In this document: positions 1-12,267 of the stretch, one piece after another
Position numbering within the stretch: position 1 is the stretch's first letter
Layout: the number at the start of each line of letters is the position of its first letter
The notes under the pieces: model-generated
Seen by the model: the letters and a program-made list of their open reading frames with translations, nothing else
Told to the model about the DNA's origin: nothing
The model's database searches: none
DNA from: Rhizopus sp. PT2906
Lineage: Eukaryota > Mucoromycota > Mucoromycetes > Mucorales > Rhizopodaceae
Length of the DNA: 32,455 nucleotides
Assembly (NCBI GenBank): GCA_025529335.1
Contig: JAMYHX010000495.1
Location: forward strand, 1 to 32,455
Direction: 5' to 3'
Position numbers and translations under genes: made by a program

Positions 1-1147
1 TAAAGAAATGGTTATGTACCATTTGTGTCATATAAAATCAATTGGCATCCTACATAGCATTACAAAATGGTTATGATCTGGAACACACTTTAGTAACTTT
101 TTCCTTCTTACCATTGACTTGAAAGGTGAGAGCAGGGTGGCCATGCTTCAAAACGCTGTTGCGCGACAAGACGGCGGGCTTGAGTGTGTCCAAGCAAAGA
201 GAATGGTTGGTGGTACTGTCATCGCCAAACTTTCATATAATTGACAATGCCACTTCAAAGTCTCGTGGTTGCAGCGTTCAATGACCAAAAGTATTTGGAC
301 AAAGTGGCCAAATCAAGTTTGTTTTGGACCAATTTGTTTTCAAAAAAGCAAGTATACACCATTTCCGAAAAGGTCAACACTTCATGCGTCAGAAAATAAG
401 CTATACGAAATTATGAGCCAAGTGAACTTTGTTGACCAAGCTGGTAACATAAAATTAGAATATAAATAAGCCAAAACGAGGACTTTATAAATGCATGTTT
501 AGCTTGACGATATGCATTGAATAACTTTGCTGGGTGATATCATATATAGTGGGTAGAGGCACTGTATTTTTATTAAAACGGCATCATGTCAAAAGAGAGA
601 GAGAGATAATGAGTTTATATGTAGAAAAAGAGAGAAATGTATGTTAGTATTAGAGCATATATCCTAATATTAGTCTTACTTACCACCGAAGTGCATTCTG
701 GGGAGAGTAGCGATAACTACCCAGGATAGTTTAAACAAAAANAACGTTCCAGATATACACGCCAGAGAGCAAAGAGGGCGGGACAAGCGAGTCAGAGCAA
801 GGACCATGAGGACAGGCTAATTTTGATTTGTGAATCTTTGAACACTCAGAGGGATACTTGATAGCTGCTGTAAAGAAGCAAAAAAAGGACTCAATTAAAA
901 TGAGTTTTTATGCTTTTTTTTTTTTTTTTTCTTTTCCAAACAAGTTTCAGGATCGAGTACCTGGAACAAAGAAATCATATCAAATAGGAGCAATCTGCTT
1001 CGTGACCATTCAAGAATATGCATTGCCAAATATGACTACATGTTCTCCTGAATTCATGGAGGGCTATTTCCAATATTAAGCTAATTTCAACTCCAAGACA
1101 GCCACCTGTTAATATTACGAAAATATTTTTGGCGACAACGAATTTAC
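1..1147. other. Gene-poor left flank
   Basis: No convincing gene apart from the weak relic at 71-229. Contents are low-complexity tracts (GA run near 596-608, poly-T 917-930) and one ambiguous base at 742. Short open frames at 269-469 and 858-1079 show no recognisable motif. Confidence 0.5.
71..229 (-). pseudogene. Possible 3' relic of an unidentified gene
   Basis: Reading the minus strand, about 52 codons are open with coding-like composition and end at TAA (71-73). The frame has a TGA just before position 229, so any real exon would have to begin at an AG acceptor there (GAAAG before the TTT at 229). Neighbouring frames are broken. I do not recognise the protein. It could be the last exon of a gene whose upstream part is degraded, or chance. 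Confidence 0.2.
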
Positions 1148-1232
1148 ATTTCATACAACATGAATTTTGTCCTCAGCATTGAGTGCATTTATTTTCGATC
1201 ACAGGCGAATTTACTTTCCGGAAAGAGTATAT
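1148..1232 (+). repeat. Dispersed repeat arm, inverted copy at 32371-32455
   Basis: These 85 bases match the reverse complement of the last 85 bases of the window with roughly nine or ten differences by eye. Both contain the palindromic core CTTTCCGGAAAG and the shared word GGCGAATTTAC. In both copies the GAGTRTATA end faces the interior of the window. The right copy runs off the window, so the full element length is unknown. Confidence 0.85.
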
Positions 1233-1579
1233 ATCAAGAGAGAAAAAAGACTAATTTAAAAGTATATCCTCAATAGGACACCGCGCTACTGTGCTTGAAA
1301 GCTTTCAAGATGAAATCTTCTCCAGGCTCTCTTCCCTAGAAGACAACAGCTGTATGTCAAGTCTTTCATCTCGCCCAAAAAAAAATCGTCCAATTGAAGG
1401 TAATAGCGAGCTTATTCGTTTTAATACCCAATTGACAGTGAAACCACTGTATAATTCAAAGTCACGTTTTTTTTATGAGTAAATGAAAGTGGGTGTTAGA
1501 GAGAGAGAGTAAGAGAGTAAGAAAAGACCACGCGTTTTCTTTTTTCTATTTTTTTTTTTGTTGTTTTTGAAAAAGAAAC

Positions 1580-2878
1580 ATGGGCAAAAAGAGAAAGACT
1601 AAGCAAATCAGGCCTTGGTGTTGGTATTGCGAAAAAGACTTTGAGGACGACAAAGTGCTAGTAACACATCAAAGAGTAAAGCATGGGTTATATATATATT
1701 CTCTTGTATGATCTAGGTTAAACCATTAGATTAGGCAAAACACTTTAAATGTGAAGTATGCAGCAAAAAATTGAGTACGTATAATGTACATTTAAATATA
1801 TAGTAAACAGTTATTCATTCCTTGTAGCTACTGCAGGCGGCATGGTAGTGCATGCACAGCAAGTTCATAAAATCGAGATTTATAAGCAAAATATCAATTA
1901 AACAAACAACTCTACATCAATAAAACTAATACATCTCTTATAGAGTTCCTAATGCACTTCCAGGAAGAGATAATTTAGATATTGAAATATTTGGCATGGA
2001 AGGTATTCCCGAAGAAGACCTCGTTGCACATGAGCTCAAGGTAGCTGGCTTAAATAACAGTAAAAAGGCAAAGACGTCAACAGGTGGGTCAGGTCAGTAT
2101 AGTGAACTGACATTAGAAGAGATACAAGCACAAATGGCTGCTCATAAGGCGACTGCTAATCCTAATTTGACAACAACGACAACTTCCAACATCACTACTT
2201 CAGCTGCACCAACGTCAGCAACCATTACGGCGGCTCCAGCTAAACCAGCTGCAGCTACAGTTGCAGCAGCACCTCCACAGTACTATTATGGTCAGCCTTA
2301 TGGTGATTACTATAACCAATATTATGCCAACTATTATGGTGCACCCGGAGGCTACCCATATGGTTATCCACAAGCGTGAGTTAAGAGAAAGTGATGATAT
2401 CATGTATAACATGTATTAAAAAATCCAACCATAGACCGTATCCTGCAACAGAATATCCAGCTTACGGAACTATGCCCGTGCCTGGTGCTCCACCCATGCC
2501 ACCAACAGGCATGACTCCACCTGTTCCGAATACATCAGCTTCGTCTGATGCGACTCAAGCAAACACCATCTCTACAGCCACACCGATCTCATCATCGCCA
2601 CCACCACAACCACAAGCAGCAGCGCTACCATCAACAACAACAACAACAACAACAGTAGAAACATCGCCACCATCAGGACATGAAACACAAAATGCGACTA
2701 CTGATTCAACTACAGGATTCACTACCACAAAGAAGAAGGCAACCAAGGTGGTATTGATATTTAATAATCAAGACTATTCAGCGGTAAATTAAATAATAAG
2801 CTTATTGACACATAAACTAATAACAACAATAAATAGGAGGAACAAAGGGCACTATTAGATAAGTATAGAGTGAAATAA
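1580..2878 (+). CDS. ZNF207: ZNF207/BuGZ-like zinc-finger protein, 338 aa
   Basis: Predicted exons: 1580-1675, 1735-1774, 1828-1885, 1944-2375, 2435-2783, 2837-2878. The N-terminus has two C2H2 fingers in the BuGZ arrangement: C14, C17, H30, H35, then C38, C41, H54, H59. These are followed by the family signature VPNALPGR and EIFGMEGIPEED. The middle is Thr/Ala-rich and then Tyr/Gly/Pro/Gln-rich (low complexity, prone to condensation in the family), and the C-terminus ends EEQRALLDKYRVK. In animals BuGZ binds microtubules, stabilises Bub3 and affects splicing; the fungal role is inferred. The third intron (1886-1943) has no GT donor and fits a GC-AG intron. It gives exactly the residue spacing of the animal family between the second finger and VPNA. 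I did not find a clear Bub3-binding GLEBS motif. The second half needs three introns to remain open. Confidence 0.9.
1886..1943 (+). other. GC-AG intron in the ZNF207-like gene
   Basis: No GT dinucleotide occurs between the VHK-coding part of exon 3 and the acceptor TTATAG at 1943. Using GCAAAA at 1886 as donor joins the frame and gives five residues between HK and VPNA, the same number as in animal ZNF207. Confidence 0.7.
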
Positions 2879-3058
2879 GTTTCCCCCCTTTCTTTCTTTT
2901 TGATTATTGATTATTGAAATCATACGAAAAAAAAAAAAATAAAAAAGTGTGTCAAAAAAAGAACCTTTCTCGTGTTACATTATCACGTTTTTATATTGCA
3001 CGTCTTTTTTTTCTTTTTCTTTCCTTTTTTTCTTTACTTCTCTTAAAGTAATAATAAA

Positions 3059-5496
3059 ATGATAGATGAACTAAAAGTAGGGCCACATCAGAGAGCTCAT
3101 TCTGTGTTGGCTGTACCTGGTGAATTTGGACAACAACTAAAGAAGAAACATAAAGAAAACAAAGATGAGTCATGGTATCAAGCGATCTATAAACGATATG
3201 GATATGAACCTAAACAAAAGAACAATCCTTCTTATTTTGGTCCATATCTACTATTACAAACATTAGGAGAAGGAGAATTTGCAAAGGTGAAAGCCGGAGT
3301 TCATATTGAGACACAACAAGATGTAAGTACACTTTTTATTATTTACATTATGCTCACTATACTATTTAGGTAGCAATTAAATTGATGAGAAAAGAGCATA
3401 TTCAACACGCATCATTAGAGACTAAGCTTGAAAGAGAAATATCTGTGCTAAAGGTTGAAGATGAAACAGATCAAAAGAAAGATTATTAACATTTAGCAAT
3501 AGACCGTACATCATCCTTTTATCGTAAGCTTATATGAAGTGTTGGAGATAAAAAACTATATTGGCATTGTCTTACAACGTGCATTTGGTAAACATAAAAA
3601 CAAAGAAAATAATAATGTCTTACTTATAGATGTTAGGTGGTGAATTATTTGATTACATATTAAAGCATCATTATTTACAAGAAAATGAAGCTAAAAGACT
3701 ATTCGCACAGTTGATCAGTGGAGTTCATTACATGCATCAAAAGCATATTGTTCACAGAGATCTTAAACTGGTAATGTAAAGTGAATAATGAGAGAGGAGA
3801 GGAGGGAGGGTAGGCAATGTGTTGATATGCATATTAAAAAAGGTTACTAGGAAAATTTGTTGCTAAGCAAAGATAGAAATATACTTATCACAGACTTTGG
3901 TTTTGCCAATCGCTTTCAAATTGAACATCAAGATCTTATGGCTACTTCATGTGGTTCTCCTTGTTATGCAGCCCCAGAACTTGTCATAAACGATGATGAT
4001 AATAACCACTATGTTGGCACTGCAGTCGACATTTGGTCATGCGGTGTCATCTTGTTTGCTATGCTTTGTGGCTATTTGCCCTTTGATGATGATCCTAACA
4101 ATCCTCAAGGTGCGAATATTCACTTGTTGTACAAGTATATAATTAGTACTCCACTTGAACTACCCACTTCCATGAGTGAAGATGCAAAAGACTTACTTCG
4201 TCGTATGTTGGTGCCTGATCCAAGAAAGCGTTGCCAAATGAACGACATCTTGGATCATCCTTGGCTTCAAGATTATCATGATCTGTTACATAAATCGATG
4301 GAAGAACTCGAGCAAATGGCTTCGGACACTCGGTTCAATCTTTCCGTATCACCCAACACACAGACAAACATATCGGAATCTCGGGAGCAGGATGTGCAAG
4401 AGCATGGGGCCATTTGTGTTACCAATACCGATGATGTCCCTTCGCTGATCGTAGAAGAAAAAGAAGAGGAAGAAGAAGAAGAAGAGAGCCACCCATCGAC
4501 ACCAGAAGAACAGCAAAAGACGACCTTATTTCAATCAAAATTCTTTTCAGCCATTTCTAGACATGTCTCGGTCAAGATACCACAATTTAATAACATACCA
4601 ACACGATCTCAAAGTGTCCAAGCTCGTCCAAGGACTATAAGTGACATACAACCTAAACCCCAAGCATTTGATATTTTACCCTCTGTCTCTGAACAGACCA
4701 CGATTCAAAAGAAATCAAAAGGACAGAAATTGAAGGACTGGTTCAAACGAAAGAATACACCAAGTAAGTACTTTATAAGTAGACATGACTTAAAAAAGAA
4801 TAACATTGATTTTCAGGTACGAAATCAACCATCGAACGACTAGGCTTACCCGAAAGGCCATTGAGTACAATCAACCCTATCCGTGCGATGCCCATTGGTA
4901 AACCACTGGGTTCCTATGCAGCGGACTTTAATGACTCTAAACTCCGAATACATCGAGGGGCTGTAGATCAAGATGCGCTTACATCCAAAGCACCTAATGA
5001 AGTATTATTTACAATCAAGGAAGCACTAACATTTATGGGTATTTCTATGAAAAGAGTACATGATTTTAAGATTAAATGTATTCGACCTTCACGCCAACAA
5101 CAACAATTACAACAATTACAGCTACAGCAACAACAACAAAAGAGGACATCATTAAAATTATTCTTTCATCATAATTTGCATAACAACATTAATAATAATA
5201 ATAATAGACATAAAGGAGAGACGATGTATGGAGAACAAGGCATTGATAATGGAGACCAAGTTCAATTTACGGTTGAATTATCCAAGATTGAAAATTTACC
5301 TGGTTTATATGTAGTTGATATACGTAGGATTAGAGGCAATATATGGGCATTTAAATTCCTATATCACACCTTATTGGACCTATTGGATTTAAGAAATGGT
5401 GGCTATATGGCTCATAGAAGAGTCTCCTTTGATGAAAAACAAAATCGTATCAGTTATTTAACCACAAGTACTCATTCAACCAATGATTTCTATTAG
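3059..5496 (+). CDS. KIN4: Kin4-like Ser/Thr protein kinase with KA1 domain, 719 aa
   Basis: Predicted exons: 3059-3322, 3370-3453, 3503-3587, 3637-3770, 3851-4763, 4817-5496. Kinase domain residues about 63-330. Visible motifs are glycine loop GEGEFAKV (third Gly replaced by Ala75), VAIK with catalytic Lys92, HRDLKLEN (Asp186), DFG at 204-206, activation segment SCGSPCYAAPE and the insert-type run GYLPFDDDP. The last two are typical of the Kin4 group, which restrains mitotic exit when the spindle is misplaced. A Glu-rich stretch lies at 4450-4490 and a Gln- then Asn-rich insertion at about 5090-5210. The C-terminal roughly 60 residues read as a KA1 membrane-binding domain (LPGLYVVDIRR, FKFLYHTLLDLLDL). 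The second intron (3454-3502) uses a weak GTTGAA donor; without it the frame hits a stop. The specific Kin4 assignment is inference from motifs. Confidence 0.85.
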
Positions 5497-5696
5497 TCAA
5501 AAGTCATATCGGACATTATAATATTATATCTCGAGCCAATAAAAAATAAAGAAAATTGTGTGCTTAAAGACGCAATGTTCGCAAGGTTGTTTCTTTACAA
5601 GCAAAAGTTTATATCAAAAAGATATCTGACATCTCTTTTTTTTTTTCTTATATTTCATCAACTCTTCTCCCTCTTCTTCTTCTTTATTATATTAAT

Positions 5697-8600
5697 ATGA
5701 GTCACCAATTCTTGAACGGTGAATCTGCTTCTATTGTAGCATCTGAAGCATTTAGTGAACAAATCTATACCTACAGATCAATCAAAACAAGTGATAATGA
5801 AACCATTTGGAAGAATAAGCCCAAGTTGTCAATCTATAGACAAAATGAATTGATCATTGACTCATCCCTGCATACGTCTGCCCTTGTGTCCTCACATACT
5901 TTGATCTCTACTATACCCCAATTATATCAATTGGCTCAAGCAAATGCATCAACTGTCATTCACGTCTCGGCTGAAAACACACATGCTTCCTTTGCTGATT
6001 TCTCAAATGTGATGGCTGTTCGTCAAAGTGGTTTGACTCTGCTGTCATCATCGACTGTTCAAGAAGCGTATGATCTGGCTATCATCGCGCATGTCGTTGC
6101 TATCAAGACCCATTCACCTGTCCTGCACTTCTTTGACTCGAAGCGTATCGCTTCTGAACATGCTACTGTCCAGGTCGTGGCTCCTTCGATCATCTCGGAG
6201 CTCATTAATTCTCAAGATATCGAAGCATATCAGCAATATCAACCTCAATCGCAGCCTGCTACGGCTTATCTCCAATATAAGCAGAAGCAAGCTGAAACCC
6301 CAGTCGATATCTATGCTGCTGTACAGGAAGCTATGGTTCACTTTGCTGCACTCACCGGTCGTCATTATTCACCCTTTGAGTACAGTGGACATCCTGAGGC
6401 AGACCGGGTCGTGGTTGCCATGGGAGCTGGTGCTACCGTGATCGAGAAGACAATCGATGCCTTACGTGCTCAGGACAAGGATGCTAAAATAGGTGTACTC
6501 AAGGTCAGACTCTACCGTCCTTGGTCTGATAAGAACCTCTTCAGTTATCTACCTGCCTCTGTCAAGCGTTTGGCTGTCCTTGAACCCTGCCAAGATGTTG
6601 CTTCGAGCTGGAGTCCTCTGTTTTTGGATGTGGTTACTGCCTATCAGACTGCTGAGAACAATCAAGTTGACATCGTCAGTGGTCAATACGGTGTGCGTGA
6701 CCCTGACTTTTCTCCTGCTCATGTACAAGCTGTATTCCAAGCACTCGCCTCCAACATTGAACGCAAGTTTGTAGTAGCTAGTCTACCCGCTGTTACAGGT
6801 TTCTTGCATGTCGTGCCAGAGGAAACAGAACAGTTTGTAGTTGTCGGTCAAGAAGACGCTGCTCTTCAGTACGCCCAACGTGCTGTTTCTGGTGGTAAGT
6901 ATGCTCAGGTCTACACAGTCGATGGCGTCTCCCATGTCCGTGTCTCTTCTATTCCTGGCCCTTTCTTGCCTTCCTTGATCTCTCAAGCCAAGGCTGCTAT
7001 CATCCTTGAAGGTGCAAGTACTGTCTCTGTCCCTAGTGCTCTCCATGCTATTGCTCCCTCAGGCGTTGTGGCTGTTGCTGGTGATCTTAAGCATCTGTCA
7101 GATGCTGCTAAATATGCCATCAGTACATCCAAGGTCAAGGTGGTCTCGTTCCAAGGCGACTTTAGTAACCTCTCTACTGCTCTATCTGGTGCTAAACTTG
7201 TTGCTGTCCCTGAAGACTGGTCACAATTGTCGGTTGGTGTTACTCCTTCAACTGCCGAGGCTCCTGTCGCTGTAAGCGCGCCTTCCTTGGAAACACCCTA
7301 TGTCAAGATGCTTGATCAAGTGTTCCAAAACCGTTTGGACATTGCCAATGCTGTCCATAGTGCCTCCGTCTGGTCTCCTGATGCTCAACACCCTGAATCA
7401 GCTGCCCCCGAGTTTGGATATGGTAAGATCCTCAGCAAGGTTCAGGAACGCGCTCGTTTCATTGACACGGTTGAGCGACGTATCAAGGAGAACAAGGTCA
7501 AGGGCGATGTCAAGACACTCTCTCAATGGCTTCTGACTGTCAAGTCTACCACCTATGATGTCAGAGCCATTCAAAAGGCTGCTGATGCTGTCGTTGCTTC
7601 TGCCACAGATGAATACATCTTGTTGAACAAGGATTTGTTGTACCCCAAGTCTAACTGGCTGATTGGTTCTGACTCTTGGGCTTACGATCTCGGTCAATCA
7701 GGCGTGCACCATGTTATTGCTCAAGGCGAGAACGTCAACATGTTGATCATTGATACTTTGCCCTACTCCTCTTCAGTCGCTCGTGATCAACGCAAGAAAG
7801 ATATCGGTCTCTATGCCATGAACTTTGGTAACGTCTATGTTGCCTCAGTCGCCATCTACTCATCTTACACTGGTGTCCTTCACGCTCTCATGGAAGCCGA
7901 TGCCTATCAAGGTCCTTCCATCGTCTTGGCCTACTTGCCCCAACAAGCAGACGCTGTCAACGACCCGCTGTACACTCTCAAGGAAACCAAGGTCTCTGTT
8001 GACAATGGATCATGGCCACTTTACCGATGGAACCCTGCTTTGGAAGCTCAAGGCAAGGAGCCTTTCTCTCTTGACTCTCAGCGTATCAAGAAAGATCTCG
8101 AAAAGTTCTTGGAACGCGAAAACCACTTTTCACAAATCGTCGCTCAACATCCTGATATGTCACAAGTCCTCGTAAGCTCTTTAGAAAAGGTAAATAGATA
8201 TACAGTTTTATGAAAAGCAATATACTTATTTTTGTTTAGGATGTAGAAAAGAGACATGATGAATTGAAACGCAAGGCTCGTGAAGACTATGCCAAGTTAC
8301 TCTCTGGCCTGAGCGGTGCCAATGGTCCTCCCTTGACTGTCTTATTTGGTTCCGACAATGGCAACGCTGAAGGTGTCGCCAAGAAACTGGCTACTCGTGC
8401 CAAATCCAGAGGTCTTCAAGTGAAGTTGATGGCTATGGATGACTATCCAGATATTCAAGAACTGTCTGGAGAAACCAACGTGGTCTTTGTTGTCTCTACT
8501 GCCGGTCAGGGTGAATTCCCTTCAAACTCGCGTGAATTCTGGAAAGCTCTTAACGGCTTGATCCTTGGCGATATCAACTTTTCTGAACTGAACTATGCTG

Positions 8601-10519
8601 TCTTTGGTATGGGTGACAGCCACTACTGGCCACGTGAAGAAGACGCCATCTTTTATAACCGACCTGGTAAACTCTTGGATGCTAAACTCGAAGCTTTGGG
8701 AGCTACTCGTCTTGTCGACTTGGGTCTCGGTGATGATCAAGATGCTGATGGATACGAAACGGGTCTTGCTGCCTGGCAGCCTGAGTTCTGGAAATCATTG
8801 GGTGTCAAGGATGTAGGTGCTGAAGATGATGAACCCAAGTTGACAGACGATCAAATGAAAATCAACTCCAATTACTTGCGTGGTACGATTGCTCAAGATC
8901 TTTTGGACGAATCAACGGGTGCCATCAGTGAGATCAACGGTAAATTGCTCAAGTTCCATGGATCCTATGGTCAAGATGATCGTGATGTGAGAGAAGAACG
9001 CAAGAAGATGGGTCTTGAAAAGGCCTTCAGCTTTATGATCCGTGTCCGTATGCCTGGTGGTGTATCTACGCCTGCTCAATGGCTTGTCATGGATGACTTG
9101 GCTGACAAGTATGCTAACGGTGCCATTAAGTTGACCACACGTCAAGCCTTCCAGCTTCACGGTATCCTCAAGAGAAACTTGCGTTCGACCATCCGTGGTA
9201 TCAACCATGCTCTTCTCAGTACACTGGCCGCCTGTGGTGATGTTAATCGTAACATCATGATCTCACCCATCACCGAGATTCCTGAAGTTCACGAACAGGT
9301 GCAAGCATTCGGTCAAGAACTCATGGAGCATTTAGCACCCAAGACGACGGCCTATCACGAAATTTGGTTAGCTGATGAGCAAGTGGCTGGTAATGCTGTC
9401 CAAGACTTTGAACCTATCTACGGTCCTACCTACTTGCCTCGTAAATTCAAGATTGTCATTGCTGTTCCTCCCAATAACGATGTGGATATCTATGCTCACG
9501 ATTTGGGTTACATTGCTATTGTTGACGACAACAAAAAGGTGATTGGTTACAATGTTACTATTGGTGGTGGTATGGGTATGACCCATGGCAACAAAAAGAC
9601 GTATCCTCGTCCTGCTACCTTGGTTGGTTATATTCCTGCTGAACTGGCTGTCAAGTGTGGTGAAGCTGTCATGACAACTCAACGTGACTATGGTGACCGT
9701 ACCAACCGTAAGCATGCTCGTTTCAAGTACACCATTGACACGTATGGTATCGACTTTATCAAGAACGAGATCGAAACTCGTATGGGTGTCAAGTTCCAAG
9801 ATCCTGCGCCATTCGAATTCAAGGACAACGCAGATCGATATGGCTGGACCAAGGGCGTGGGCGACAAGTGGCATTTCTGTATGTTTATCGAGAATGGTAA
9901 AGTCAAGGATTGGCCCGACTTCCAACCCAAGAGTGGTCTTCGCGAGTTAGCTCAATGGCACAAGGGTGAATTCCGCTTGACACCTAACCAACACTTGATC
10001 ATTGCCAATGTACCTGAGGCTGATTTGGAAAAGACAAAGGCTCTGTTGGCCAAGTACAAGATGGACAATCTCTCGTTCACTGGTCTTCGTAAGAATGCTA
10101 TGGCCTGTGTTGCTTTACCTACTTGTGGTCTCGCCATGGCTGAATCTGAACGTTACTTGCCTACTTTGGTTGGTCACCTCGAAAAGGCAATTGAAGCTGC
10201 TGGTCTCCGTGATGATGCGATCACTATCCGTATGACTGGTTGCCCTAACGGTTGTGCTCGTCCTTACTTGGGTGAAATTGCGTTTGTGGGCAAAGCTCCT
10301 AATACGTATAATGTCTATCTGGGTGGTGGTCATAAGGGTGAACGATTGAACAAGTTGTACAAGGAAAGTTTACGTGAGGAAGAAATTTTGAAAGAGATCA
10401 ATCCGATTATTAAGCGATATGCCACTGAACGATTACCTGATGAACCTTTTGGTGACTTTGTCATTCGTGCTGGATACGTAAAGAAGACAATAACTGGAAC
10501 TGACTTCCATGAACTTTAA
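5697..10519 (+). CDS. MET5: Assimilatory sulfite reductase (NADPH) beta subunit, 1590 aa
   Basis: Two exons, 5697-8189 and 8240-10519, with one 50-base GTAAAT...TTTAG intron. The enzyme reduces sulfite to sulfide for cysteine and methionine synthesis, working with a flavoprotein alpha subunit (Met10) not present here. Domains in order: a pyruvate:ferredoxin oxidoreductase-like N-terminal half (about 1-800), a flavodoxin-like domain (about 863-1005, LTVLFGSDNGNAEG and STAGQGEFPSN), then the sulfite/nitrite reductase hemoprotein repeats. The four ligands for the [4Fe-4S]-siroheme centre are visible: C1454 and C1460 (CVALPTC) and C1499 and C1503 (TGCPNGC). Order and size fit fungal Met5/Ecm17 proteins, though it is somewhat longer than the yeast enzyme (1442 aa). 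The promoter just upstream is rich in T and CT tracts; I see no CACGTG box close to the start. Confidence 0.95.
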
Positions 10520-10813
10520 AATGTATATTAATAATTTCTTTATTTTTTATTACACTTTTTGTATACTACTACTACTGCTATTACTATTATCAATAAAAAA
10601 AATCACTTTAGACATGAAATATCCTTTCGAAAAGTCATTCTTTTCGTTTTGTAAGCAATAGATTGAGTTGATGTCATTGTATAAATTTATATTACCTTAG
10701 AATAGGATGATAGCATAAGATGCTTGATGGAATATTGTAATGAATTTGTAAAGATAAGCAATCCGGAAAAACTATTTTCTGTTAGTCAGATTAATCAGAA
10801 AAGGTGACACAAT

Positions 10814-12065
10814 ATGTCAACAATAAAAGGTCCGCCAAACATTTTAATTACATTTTACTCTACTCTTTTCATAACTATGCCCAACTCAACATTTCCTGCT
10901 GTCATCTCCTTCGGTGATAATAGAAAACCAATTATATCTGCCAAGTATGGTGAAGATAATGATGCTGACTTTGCTATTCGTATGGCCAATGCTGTAGAAG
11001 TACAAGAAATCGACAGTAATCTGTATATGAGCAAAGAGCTTTGGTTACCTGCTGGTGCTCGTGGTGTCTTTGGTGGACAGGTAAAGTTTAGATGAATAGA
11101 TGAGTACAATGACTCAATTTTATTATAGATTGTGGCTCAAGCCCTAAGAGCAGCCTTTAACACCGTAGCAGAAGAATTTGATATTCATGTAAGCACAAAA
11201 TTATACATTACATACTTTTTCTGACATATCGCAGTCACTTCACAGTTACTTTATCTTGGCCGGCAATGTGGAAGTACCTGTCATTTACCAGGTACACCGC
11301 TTGCGTGACGGGAAATCTTATGCGACAAGATATGTTACTGCCTCTCAAAAGGGAAGAGCTATCTTTGTTTGTAGCTTCAGTTTTGCTAAACCCGACGACA
11401 AGAGTTTCCAACTGGCACATCAGGCAGAAATGCCCAAGGTGCCTCCTCCTGAATCCCTTCCTTCGTAAGTGACAAGTTACCAGATATGTATGTATGTGCT
11501 CATTGTTGTAAATAGAGACTTGGATCGATTGAAGAAATTGTTGGCACAAGAGGACTCTTCGCCTAAATACCGTGAATATATACAGGCAAAAATCGAGGAA
11601 AGCTCCCCTGTAGATTATCGACAAGAGTTTATAACGAAGCCTAATGCAGAAGGAGTAAGAAGTGATTGTATATAAAGCGATCATATTGTTACTCACACTT
11701 TTTTATAGCATCGTTATTTCAAGACAAGAGGAAAATTAGGAGATGATAAGAGACTCCACGCCTGCGTTGTTGCTTATGCTTCGGACAGTGGATTTATTGA
11801 TACAACAGTGGCGGCAAATGGTGTACCTTCAAGTGGAGTTGGTATGCTTACTAGCTTGGATCATTCTATGTGGTTTCATGCACCAGTCAGAGCAGACGAT
11901 TGGTTGTTGTATCACATGCATAGTCCTAGAACGAGTAATGGACGTGGTGTTGTGTTTGGTAGAATTTTTACAAAGGATGGCACACTTGCTGTTACTACTG
12001 CACAAGAAGGTCTCGTTCGACTGACCAAGCAAGAGCAAGAAAAGCGTAGAAAAGCTAAATTATAG
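10814..12065 (+). CDS. TES1: Peroxisomal acyl-CoA thioesterase (TesB/ACOT8 type), 350 aa
   Basis: Predicted exons: 10814-11080, 11129-11188, 11235-11464, 11516-11654, 11709-12065. It hydrolyses acyl-CoA to free fatty acid and CoA, normally in the peroxisome. Family landmarks are ARGVFGGQ followed across intron 1 by IVAQAL, LHSYFILAGN, RDGKSYATRYVTA, and in the second hotdog half SLDHSMWFHAP and SPRTSNGRGVVFGRIF. The protein ends in KAKL, so the last three residues AKL are a plausible type 1 peroxisome targeting signal. A second in-frame Met at 10877 could be the real start, since the conserved part begins after it. All introns have GT-AG ends. Confidence 0.93.
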
Positions 12066-12216
12066 ACTATAGAAATAAGCATATGTAACATTACACATAC
12101 ACACAATTATACACTAGACGTTATTTATTAAATAAAGCAAGAAGCATTATATAAAATAAACAATATGCATTTATTATGATTATGATTATGACTATGATTA
12201 ACAATATAACTACAAA

Positions 12217-12248
<32 letters not shown>

Positions 12249-12267
12249 GGTGTATATATACATTAAG
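12066..12267. other. Short convergent intergenic spacer with GA microsatellite
   Basis: The thioesterase gene (plus) and the RhoGEF gene (minus) end toward each other. The spacer contains an AT-rich stretch with AATAAA and a (GA)n tract at about 12218-12247. Confidence 0.7.

Noticed and set aside
1291..1482. Open frame with SFQDEIFSRLSSLE
   Set aside because: It has a coding-like look but no ATG near the start, no family match known to me and no support from splice sites; kept only as a possible repeat relic.
2215..2746. Minus-strand open frames of Val- and Cys-rich protein
   Set aside because: They are shadows of the Thr/Ala/Tyr-rich ZNF207-like coding region on the other strand.
6070..7536. 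Several open frames of 78-123 codons on both strands inside the sulfite reductase gene
   Set aside because: They overlap a long, motif-rich coding frame and arise from its codon composition.
9368..9925. 185-codon minus-strand open frame
   Set aside because: It lies antisense to the sulfite reductase catalytic domain, has no motif, and such antisense frames are common there.
12218..12247. (GA)n tract as a possible regulatory element
   Set aside because: Simple GA repeats occur repeatedly in the window (also 596-608) and lie here between two gene ends.
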